Shown here: positions 1-5,714 of the stretch, in pieces | Layout of the letters: the number at the start of each line of letters is the position of its first letter | Position numbering within the stretch: the stretch's first letter is position 1 | Assembly: GCA_913774795.1 (NCBI GenBank) | Contig: CAJYIL010000085.1 | Coordinates: 1-7,975, forward strand | Source of the DNA: Pseudobdellovibrionaceae bacterium | GTDB taxonomy: Bacteria > Bdellovibrionota > Bdellovibrionia > Bdellovibrionales > JAMPXM01 | DNA: 7,975 nt | Direction of reading: 5' to 3' | Translations under genes and position numbers: made by a program | Notes under the pieces: model-generated | What the model was told of the DNA's origin: nothing | The model's input: the letters and a program-made list of their open reading frames with translations, nothing else | The model's database searches: none

Positions 1-2085
1 GGCCGTAACGAAGTTCAAAACGACAGCAAACTCGAACGCCAGTACCGCGAGAACCCGTCGAACGAGCCTCTAAAACTTCTCGTCAGATACCAGCAAGCGA
101 AACTCTGGCTCAATAAAGATCCGGCCAAATCGTGCGCACTTTGGGCGGAGGTTCTTCGCGAACCGCGCTTTCCTCTCGCGCGCATCGCGAGACTTCACGC
201 GATGGAAGCCTGCTCGAAAGATCAGACGACGTTCGCGACGATCGATGACGTGATGGCGACGACACCCGAGCCCTGGTTGAGTGAACTGCTCCTACGTTCA
301 AGCCTCACCCGCGCACGACGCACTGATAACAAAGCCTGGGAGATGCGACTTTCGTTTCGAGTGGCGGAGATCGAAAAACTCCAGAGCGAGAAAATCAAAC
401 TTCTTCAGCGTGCGAAAGTTCTCGCAAGCGAGCTCGGCAATCCCGAGGACGCACAGGCTGCGCAAAACAAAATCGAAGGCATCGCTCCCCGATTCCAGAC
501 CAATCCCGCTCCTGATCTTTTGATGAAAGTCGCAGACGACTTTAAACAAGCGCGGCAGTTCGAAGAAGCGCGCGCTCTTTACAAAAAAGTTCTCGATTCG
601 AAAGACTCGAGCAATTTCGAAAAGCTCAAGGCCCTCGACGGAATTCGCATGAGCTACAAGCTCGAGAAGAAAGTCGATCTCTACATCGAAGGCTCCAAAG
701 AGTATTCGGAATTCGCGCGCCGCGAATTCTTAAAGCGCGGGCTCAAGAATCCCAAGAGCACCGACGGCCGCGCTCTTCTCACAAAGTATTTCGAAACGCG
801 GATGACGCTCGCTCGAGCGATCTGGACCGAAGGTCGTCCCGGACAAGCCGAAGACATCCTCCGCAAAACGGAAGACGAAGTTCGCGGCCTCATCCCGATT
901 CACGAATCCATTCTTACGCGATCGCGCATTGAAGAAGAAGCCGGCCGCTTCGATAAAACGGTCGCGCTCTTGAACGAAATCGACGCCGACAAAGTCCCGA
1001 GCCAAGACATGCGCATGAAAATACTTTGGTACCGCGCTTGGAATTTAAGAAAAGCCGGAAGAAAAGCTGAGAGCGCCCAGCATCTCGCACGCCTCATTCC
1101 GCAAGAAACCAGCAGCACTCAAGCTTCGCGCGATAAGTTTTGGTATGCGAAGACCCTTGCGGAATTGGGCGAAGCCGAAAAAGCCGAACAGCAGTTTCAG
1201 GCTTTAATCGATAGCGACAGCCTCGGCTGGTACGCGCTCCTCGCCTACCGTGAACTCAAACAACCGATTCCGTCTCTCGGTGCGACCGCGCAACGAAAAC
1301 CAGCGAGCACGAGTGAGTCGGCGTTCATGAGCGAAGAGAAGCTCACATTTGAATGGCTTTTGGCTGCAGGCGAAGCTGACTTGGCGAAAAAGTTTTTAGA
1401 TCAGGTCACGCAAGACCGCAAGCAAACGTACTCCGAAGCTCAGTCGCTCGACTTGATGCGCGCGTACGCACGGGCAGGCCACTATCAAGCGTTGTTTGCG
1501 CGCCTATACGAGCTTCCCGCGGAGACGCGAAAGAATTTGATCGCGAGCAATCCCGATCTTCTTTTCCCGCAACCGTGGACGTCGTTAGTCACGACCGCGA
1601 GCGCAAAATTTTCGGTTCAAACCGAACTCATTTACTCGATCATGCGCCAAGAGAGTAGCTTTGATCCTCTTGCGCGAAGCCCAGCCGATGCGTTCGGACT
1701 CATGCAGCTGATTCCGGAAATGGCGAAGAAAGCCGAGCAAACCGCTGGCATTCAAATCGAGTCTCACGAAGATCTCTACAGCCCCGAAACCAATATTCCG
1801 CTCGGCACGGCGTTCGTTCACGAACTTCTAGCGAAGTGGCGCGGCTCGTTTATTCCGACCGTCGCGAGTTATAACGCGAGCGAAAAAGCGATCGCGGGCT
1901 GGGTGAAGTCACGCTACCGCGGTGACGCTCTCGAGTTCATCGAAGATGTTCCGTACGAGGAGACGCGAAACTACATCAAGCTCGTCATGCGAAATTTCAT
2001 TTTCTACAAGCGTCTCAATTCGGGAGGCGCGCCAGTGGTCTTCCCCGAGTGGTGTCTAGCAAATCTACAGGACATCAAATCCTAA
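1..2085 (+). CDS. slt: Soluble lytic murein transglycosylase, Slt type (5' partial)
   Basis: By family knowledge this enzyme cleaves the MurNAc-GlcNAc bond of peptidoglycan non-hydrolytically in the periplasm, leaving 1,6-anhydroMurNAc. The frame is open from base 1, so the Met at 202 is probably internal; 694 codons are visible, already longer than E. coli Slt70 (645 aa), and the N-terminus and signal peptide lie outside. Counting from Met-202, residues about 105-350 form TPR-like helical repeats (for example QARQFEEARALYKKVL and AEKAEQQFQALI), like the superhelical ring of Slt proteins. The GH23-type catalytic domain fills about 465-615: catalytic Glu484 in IMRQESSF, then GLMQLIP (499-505), SYNAS (556-560) where many homologues have AYNAG, and EDVPYEETRNY (581-591). 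It ends in TAA. In a predatory relative it could serve wall growth or prey-wall remodelling; the sequence cannot tell which. Family assignment is firm, the exact subgroup less so. Confidence 0.93.
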   Translation, partial: GRNEVQNDSKLERQYRENPSNEPLKLLVRYQQAKLWLNKDPAKSCALWAEVLREPRFPLARIARLHAMEACSKDQTTFATIDDVMATTPEPWLSELLLRSSLTRARRTDNKAWEMRLSFRVAEIEKLQSEKIKLLQRAKVLASELGNPEDAQAAQNKIEGIAPRFQTNPAPDLLMKVADDFKQARQFEEARALYKKVLDSKDSSNFEKLKALDGIRMSYKLEKKVDLYIEGSKEYSEFARREFLKRGLKNPKSTDGRALLTKYFETRMTLARAIWTEGRPGQAEDILRKTEDEVRGLIPIHESILTRSRIEEEAGRFDKTVALLNEIDADKVPSQDMRMKILWYRAWNLRKAGRKAESAQHLARLIPQETSSTQASRDKFWYAKTLAELGEAEKAEQQFQALIDSDSLGWYALLAYRELKQPIPSLGATAQRKPASTSESAFMSEEKLTFEWLLAAGEADLAKKFLDQVTQDRKQTYSEAQSLDLMRAYARAGHYQALFARLYELPAETRKNLIASNPDLLFPQPWTSLVTTASAKFSVQTELIYSIMRQESSFDPLARSPADAFGLMQLIPEMAKKAEQTAGIQIESHEDLYSPETNIPLGTAFVHELLAKWRGSFIPTVASYNASEKAIAGWVKSRYRGDALEFIEDVPYEETRNYIKLVMRNFIFYKRLNSGGAPVVFPEWCLANLQDIKS

Positions 2086-2255
2086 GCGCTCGGGCTCTCC
2101 GATCTCATTCCGATACCCAACAAAATCATGCTCTTAACTCACTTACGCGCGCTCGCAAATCGGCCCTCCGTTTGCTCTTCATTTCGGTCGTAAGACTTCC
2201 GTTGAGTGAATGAAGACGCAAAAGACTTGCGTGGATCAAAAGGGGACTCTCTCTC
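2086..2255. other. slt-protease intergenic spacer with a small leader hairpin
   Basis: These 170 bases separate the two plus-strand genes. I see no Rho-independent terminator after the transglycosylase and no convincing -35/-10 pair. The clearest structure is a perfect 6-bp inverted repeat, ACGCAA at 2216-2221 and TTGCGT at 2227-2232, with a 5-nt loop, lying just upstream of the protease ribosome binding site. AAGACTT occurs twice (2192-2198 and 2222-2228), 30 bases apart, the second copy overlapping the hairpin loop. Either could be chance. The spacing suggests the protease has its own promoter, but this is not shown. Confidence 0.4.
2240..2245 (+). promoter_or_regulatory. Ribosome binding site of the subtilase gene
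   Basis: AAGGGG lies ten bases before the ATG at 2256. It supports that start, which is also the one that puts a hydrophobic export segment at the N-terminus. Confidence 0.6.
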
Positions 2256-3701
2256 ATGGCGAAAAAGCAGGCGCTTAAACCGGTTATCGGCTTCTTGAGC
2301 ATCTTCGGTGTTTTGATCGCGTACGGTTTCGTAAACGGCATGACTCAGCCCGTTCGCGAACAGTCATCGCAAGCGTCAGTCAAGCCGGCGTCGAAACTTG
2401 CTAAAGACGAAGCGCGCGAAACTGTTTTATCAGACGCAAAACCCGTTAAAGATAAAGACGTCGAAAAAACAGAGAAGCAAGTTCTCTTCAATGACCCGTT
2501 CGTGAAAGATAAATGGGGTCTCGACAAGACCGCTGCGGCAAAAGCTTGGGAAGTCACGCAAGGGTCGAAAGACATCGTCGTCGCCGTCATTGATACGGGC
2601 ATCGACGAGACTCACCGCGACTTGGCAGCGAACCTCTGGGAAAACCCAGGCGAAACCGGCAAAGACGCCAAGGGCCGCGACAAAGCAACAAACGGAATCG
2701 ATGACGACGGCAACGGCTTCATCGATGACGTCCACGGCTGGAACTTCGTCAGCAACAACCCATCTCTCACCGACAACCACGGTCACGGCACTCACATCGC
2801 GGGCATCATCGGCGCGCGCGGCGGTAACGGCTTCGGGATCTCGGGCGTTGCGCCCAAAGTTTCGATCATGGTCTTGAAGTATTATGATCCGAAAGCATCG
2901 AACTCGAACAACTTGAAGAACACCGTCGACGCCATCAAATACGCAACGAAGATGAAAGCGAACATCATCAATTACTCGGGCGGCGGAACAGATTACTCCG
3001 CAGAAGAATTTGCGGCCGTCAAAGGCGCGAAAGAAGCTGGTATCTTGTTCGTCGCGGCGGCCGGAAACGAACGCTCGAACTCCGACGAATCGGGCAAGCA
3101 CTACTACCCAGCCGATTACGAACTTCCGAATATCATTTCGGTGACGGCCGTTAACAAAGATGAAACCAAAGTTCTCGCGTCGTCGAACTACGGCGTTCGC
3201 ACGGTCGATATAGCGGCCCCTGGCGAAAACATCTACTCGACTCTGCCAGGCGGCGGATTCGGTTTGATGACCGGCACTTCGCAGGCGACCGCATTCGTCA
3301 CGGGCGTCGCCGCCCTGATCGAATCGCACAACCGAGATTTTGATTACTCTGAAGTGAAGAAGTACATCTTGAGAACCGGCGACGAGTACCCGACGCTTCT
3401 TTCGAAAACCGGTACCGCAAAACTCTTAAACTCCTACAAAGCTCTCGTGACTCTCGATCAAGGCGTTGGCTTGACCGGTGTCGTTGCGACGAACACATCA
3501 GCGATGGGTGCCAAAGCGTTCTCCGCGGATCAAAACCTTCGGAATCCGAAGCTCAACGTTTCGGCGATGCAATCGAGCGGCGATGACGCTGGAGAACCGA
3601 CCGAGGCGATCGCAAGCTTCGGCCGTGACTTTCTTAAAGCCATGGGCCAATCGCGCCAGGCGCACGACCCGACCCTCATGAACGATAAGCAGAAGCAGTA
3701 A
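2256..3701 (+). CDS. Subtilisin-like serine protease (S8 family), exported or membrane-anchored
   Basis: This 481-aa protein has the full S8 catalytic set: Asp113 in VIDTGID, His177 in HGTH, oxyanion Asn271 in AAAGNERS and nucleophile Ser342 in GTSQATAF. An acidic insert NGIDDDGNGFIDDVHG (147-162) between Asp and His resembles calcium-binding loops common in bacterial subtilases. Lysines followed by a hydrophobic stretch (about 9-26) indicate a signal peptide or uncleaved anchor; there is no lipobox and no clear AxA site. Residues about 28-80 are a charged, Lys/Asp/Glu-rich linker, shorter than a typical I9 propeptide. The catalytic domain covers about 85-395. The last 85 residues are polar, Ser/Ala-rich and match nothing I recognise. 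The ATG is supported by AAGGGG ten bases upstream. Expected role: peptide hydrolysis in the periplasm or outside the cell; the substrate is unknown. An antisense open frame across much of the gene is read as a codon-bias shadow. Confidence 0.93.
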   Translation: MAKKQALKPVIGFLSIFGVLIAYGFVNGMTQPVREQSSQASVKPASKLAKDEARETVLSDAKPVKDKDVEKTEKQVLFNDPFVKDKWGLDKTAAAKAWEVTQGSKDIVVAVIDTGIDETHRDLAANLWENPGETGKDAKGRDKATNGIDDDGNGFIDDVHGWNFVSNNPSLTDNHGHGTHIAGIIGARGGNGFGISGVAPKVSIMVLKYYDPKASNSNNLKNTVDAIKYATKMKANIINYSGGGTDYSAEEFAAVKGAKEAGILFVAAAGNERSNSDESGKHYYPADYELPNIISVTAVNKDETKVLASSNYGVRTVDIAAPGENIYSTLPGGGFGLMTGTSQATAFVTGVAALIESHNRDFDYSEVKKYILRTGDEYPTLLSKTGTAKLLNSYKALVTLDQGVGLTGVVATNTSAMGAKAFSADQNLRNPKLNVSAMQSSGDDAGEPTEAIASFGRDFLKAMGQSRQAHDPTLMNDKQKQ

Positions 3702-3718
3702 GAAGCGGCGCCTGCTTC
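3692..3718 (+). terminator. Weak hairpin over the protease stop codon
   Basis: GAAGCAG (3692-3698, the last codons) can pair perfectly with CTGCTTC (3712-3718), enclosing the TAA in a 13-nt loop. A competing stem uses GAAGC at 3702-3706 with GCTTC at 3714-3718. No T-run follows (the next bases are GGGGTGGGC), so it is not a classical intrinsic terminator. It might stall ribosomes, protect the 3' end, or be chance. Confidence 0.25.
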
Positions 3719-3881
3719 GGGGTGGGCGCTGGTTTCGCTGCGACCGATTGCTCGTTTAGCTTAAGCCTTATCTTAAAGAGCCGGCTTCGTAGGCCCTCAC
3801 CTCCCGAACCCGGCGTTTACATCATCAAATTTTCAACCACATGGCCTGCGTGTTGGTGTATCGCTTAGCGCCGGTCGCGGC

Positions 3882-3919
3882 AGGCATGCCTCGTGACGTT
3901 TCTCTTCGCGGCTCACGAG
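3882..3919. repeat. Adjacent palindromes upstream of the RAYT-like gene
   Basis: AGGCATGCCT (3882-3891) is a perfect 10-bp palindrome. Overlapping its last two bases, CTCGTGA (3890-3896) is matched by TCACGAG (3913-3919), a perfect 7-bp inverted repeat with a 16-nt loop. Tyrosine HUH transposases recognise hairpins in single-stranded DNA, so such structures near a RAYT-like gene are candidate substrates. No other copies occur in this window, so this link is inference. Confidence 0.35.
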
Positions 3920-4027
3920 CTGTGTTACCCGACTCAAAGTTTCGGCTTCCGGCCGCCCCAAAATACCATCGCTCATTTTGAATAAACTCATTTAATTTAC
4001 ATTGCCTCCGAGATGAATTTGTCGTTG

Positions 4028-4033
4028 TAAAAT
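4028..4033 (+). promoter_or_regulatory. Possible -10 element of the RAYT-like gene
   Basis: TAAAAT matches five of six positions of the sigma70 -10 consensus and sits in an AT-rich stretch 30-35 bases before the start codon. No good -35 box lies at 16-18 bases upstream (CCTCCG is found there). It is a weak candidate only. Confidence 0.25.
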
Positions 4034-4062
4034 TATCTGAATTTATCGTAAGTTTCTGCCCG

Positions 4063-4638
4063 ATGAAGTCTCGACAAACGCGCTTTGATCATTCTGCATT
4101 CAAGACGAAAGATTTCTTCGGCGGCTCATTTTCCACTTGCCGGTCGTTTCGGCGCGCACGTCCGATCTCAACGAAGCAATCTATGCATCTCGTGTTAAAG
4201 AGTTCGCTTGCCAAAGGCCGATTTTCTTTCCGTTACGGCTCGAATGCGAAACGAATCGACAGCGCTGTTGTGAACACTTGCAGAAAATACGGCGTGAAGC
4301 TCATTAGGCACTCGAACAACTTCAATCACATCCACTTAGACGCGAAGTTCCCTTCGCGAGAACTCTTTAAGCGTTTCATCCGATCTCTTAGCGGCCAGAT
4401 TGCGATGATCGCATCAGGTGCTCGCAAGGGCCGAAGGCTCGGCGATCTCGTCGGCCGACAAAACTTTTGGGATTTTCGCCCCTTCTCGCGAGTCGTTCGC
4501 GGACGGCGTGGTTACACGACAGCGAATGACTACGTCGAGCTCAATAAGCTTGAAGCGGACGGCGTGATTTCCAAACGTGAGTCGCGATTGCGAGGCCTAA
4601 CGCCTGCCGAATGGGAATTGGTTCGCTCCCCGAGTTGA
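4063..4638 (+). CDS. REP-associated tyrosine transposase-like protein (Y1/HUH, IS200-like superfamily)
   Basis: This 191-aa protein carries the two signatures of Y1 transposases: an HUH metal-binding motif, NHIHLD with His89 and His91, and a candidate catalytic tyrosine, Tyr157, in DYVELNKLEADG. The segment RARPISTKQSMHLVLKSS (31-48) and FWDFRPFSRVV (135-145) fit the RAYT branch as I know it from Bdellovibrio-like genomes. RAYTs nick and join single-stranded DNA at REP hairpins and are usually single-copy, vertically kept genes rather than active insertion sequences. The protein is basic throughout. The ATG has only a weak TAAG (4049-4052) ten bases upstream; no better start gives the N-terminus. 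It ends in TGA, followed by a small hairpin at 4658-4683. Palindromes lie on both sides, but no typical IS200 ends or target duplication are visible. Family assignment is good; activity is unknown. Confidence 0.82.
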   Translation: MKSRQTRFDHSAFKTKDFFGGSFSTCRSFRRARPISTKQSMHLVLKSSLAKGRFSFRYGSNAKRIDSAVVNTCRKYGVKLIRHSNNFNHIHLDAKFPSRELFKRFIRSLSGQIAMIASGARKGRRLGDLVGRQNFWDFRPFSRVVRGRRGYTTANDYVELNKLEADGVISKRESRLRGLTPAEWELVRSPS

Positions 4639-4657
4639 ACGCAGCCATTTAGAATTT

Positions 4658-4683
4658 CAGCAAGACTTGATTAGTCAGTGCTG
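4658..4683 (+). terminator. Hairpin just downstream of the RAYT-like gene
   Basis: CAGCA (4658-4662) and GACT (4664-4667) pair with AGTC (4673-4676) and TGCTG (4679-4683), giving nine base pairs with a small asymmetric bulge and a TGATT loop. It begins 20 bases after the stop codon. Only two T residues follow, so termination would be weak. The other reading is a right-end hairpin recognised by the adjacent transposase-like protein. A perfect 10-bp palindrome, TTGCCGGCAA, follows at 4684-4693. Confidence 0.35.
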
Positions 4684-4719
4684 TTGCCGGCAAGCCACCG
4701 CGCTAGCGCAGACGACAGC

Positions 4720-4793
4720 AAAAATCGGGCTCCGCGTCTTCTTGCGCCGGCTCAAGCTCAGCGAGGCCTGCGCAGAAAAACGCGCAGCCCGAT
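4720..4793 (-). terminator. Rho-independent terminator of the zinc-ribbon gene, overlapping its last codons
   Basis: Read on the minus strand, the end of the gene (4793 down to 4765) folds with 4752 down to 4724 into a long stem. Eight perfect pairs at the base (ATCGGGCT/AGCCCGAT) are followed by five more, then wobble and interrupted pairs, for about 25 pairs and a loop of about 12-14 nt. TTTTT follows at once (complement of 4720-4724). Two of the irregular positions are G-U wobbles in minus-strand RNA but A/C mismatches in plus-strand RNA, and a T-run exists only on the minus side. The structure therefore serves the minus-strand gene. The stop codon sits near the loop. A second in-frame TGA follows one codon after the first (TGA GCT TGA). 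Confidence 0.75.
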
Positions 4794-5672
4794 CGCTAGC
4801 GCGATCATCGCGAAGCCGAGGCCAGCGACGTGGCGCAAGCCTGCGGGCCCGAGCAGCCCAAATACGACAAGCACCGCACCCAAAAAAATGATGAAGTTGT
4901 TGAAGGAAGGAAGCGGAAACGACCAGGTCGACCAACCCATCCCGTTTTCGCGAGCGTCGAAGCCGTAAGAGATCATGCCTTGGATGCGAGCGCGCATCAG
5001 ACGTGCGATCGACTCCTGCGGAGCGGCCATTAAGATTTGCGCATACTTGTGGGCGGCGTAGGTGAGTTGTTGCTCACCGGAGCAACGGTCGAGGAACGCT
5101 TCGTGACGTGCGATGTCCTGGTAGTTGGCTCGAACATCTTGCCACATCAAGACCAGCTCGGCGTTTTCGGTGAATTCGACATCGTCAGCGAAAAGGGCCG
5201 AGTCCGGGCGAAACTGCGCGAAGATGATTTCGCACTTCGTGCATTCACGATTCGAGAGCGCATTCAAAGTGTGACAGTTCGGGCACTCTCGAGAGGCCAC
5301 CGGTACCTGAACCACCGATGAGCGAACGGCGCGTTCAAGCTCGAACGAAGGCTCGCGATCGCCATCTTCAGCGAAGCCGTCGATGGTGGGAAGAGACGAT
5401 TCCAGCGGCGCGAATTGAGTTTCAAGCTCATGAGTTTCAAGAAACCGAGCGCCGTGGAACTCCGGGCGCATCGCGAAGAACGACGTTTGGCAATCGACGC
5501 ATTCGAACTTCGTGAGTTCACCGCCCGACATCATTGGCGCTTCGACCGAGTACAGCTTTTTGCAATTCGGGCAGCGCATGCGAAACGGCTCGGCACCAGC
5601 CATGGGGCTCGCGTCAACCGCTGGCAACGTTTGCGAGAGAAGATCTAAATCCGAATCGAATTCCGTATTCAT
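4758..5672 (-). CDS. Double zinc-ribbon membrane protein of unknown function
   Basis: This 304-aa protein matches no characterised enzyme I know. After an acidic N-terminus comes a first zinc ribbon: CPNC (Cys34, Cys37) paired with CVDC (Cys58, Cys61), followed by TSFFAMRP, in the style of MJ0042-type ribbons. A second, shorter ribbon uses CPNC (Cys130, Cys133) and CTKC (Cys144, Cys147). Residues about 160-255 are probably helical and soluble. Two membrane segments follow (about 258-280 and 282-300), ending in a basic FLRRPR tail. By the positive-inside rule the ribbons and tail probably face the cytoplasm. The ATG is supported by GGAG nine bases upstream. It is divergent from lnt across 42 bases and convergent with the RAYT-like gene, and it ends in its own terminator. 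A role in sensing, or in binding a nucleic acid or protein at the membrane, is possible but not shown. Confidence 0.85.
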   Translation of the reverse strand: MNTEFDSDLDLLSQTLPAVDASPMAGAEPFRMRCPNCKKLYSVEAPMMSGGELTKFECVDCQTSFFAMRPEFHGARFLETHELETQFAPLESSLPTIDGFAEDGDREPSFELERAVRSSVVQVPVASRECPNCHTLNALSNRECTKCEIIFAQFRPDSALFADDVEFTENAELVLMWQDVRANYQDIARHEAFLDRCSGEQQLTYAAHKYAQILMAAPQESIARLMRARIQGMISYGFDARENGMGWSTWSFPLPSFNNFIIFLGAVLVVFGLLGPAGLRHVAGLGFAMIALAIGLRVFLRRPR

Positions 5673-5714
5673 GTCTCTGTACTCCGGCGCTTGGCCAGTG
5701 CTACCGTTTGACCC
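5673..5714. promoter_or_regulatory. Divergent spacer between the zinc-ribbon gene and lnt
   Basis: Only 42 bases separate the two start codons, so promoters must lie here or inside the opposite coding regions. On the minus strand GGAG (complement of 5682-5685) is a good Shine-Dalgarno site nine bases from the zinc-ribbon ATG. On the plus side the 20 bases before the lnt ATG (GCTACCGTTTGACCC at its end) contain no Shine-Dalgarno-like sequence. I see no consensus -35/-10 pair in either direction. Confidence 0.45.

Larger units (their letters stand above)
3702..4062. other. Gene-free 360-bp stretch upstream of the transposase-like gene
   Basis: I find no credible protein or RNA gene here. It holds several short palindromes: GCTTAAGC around 3759-3766, AGCCGGCT near 3778-3785, a perfect 10-bp AGGCATGCCT at 3882-3891 and a 7-bp inverted repeat at 3890-3919. 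From about 3960 the base composition turns AT-rich, as expected for a promoter region. A GTAG tetranucleotide (3789-3792), which recalls the one found next to REP hairpins, is present, but no clear REP-style palindrome follows it. The stretch could be remnant mobile DNA or simply the regulatory region of the next gene. Confidence 0.5.

Noticed and set aside
202..2085. Met-202 as the true start of the transglycosylase
   Set aside because: The frame is open to base 1 with coherent helical-repeat sequence upstream, there is no ribosome binding site before 202, and no signal peptide follows it.
2430..3329. 299-codon minus-strand open frame antisense to the protease
   Set aside because: It is exactly in the shadow of a gene with a complete catalytic set, its translation is Arg/Val/Asp-rich without domain character, and long antisense frames are expected with this codon use.
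3789..3792. GTAG tetranucleotide as part of a REP element
   Set aside because: A REP would need an adjacent imperfect palindrome; the following bases form only a 5-bp stem over a long loop, and no second copy is in the window.
4694..4809. CGCTAGCGC at 4701-4709 and 4794-4802 as insertion-sequence ends or attachment sites
   Set aside because: The motif is a short GC-rich palindrome, one copy is coding sequence, and the 84 bases between them are the terminator region with no integrase or cargo.
4667..4891. Plus-strand 74-codon frame containing IGLRVFLRR
   Set aside because: It overlaps the zinc-ribbon gene in antisense and its remainder is Arg/Ala-rich filler. The shared peptide is explained by the inverted repeat that forms the terminator.
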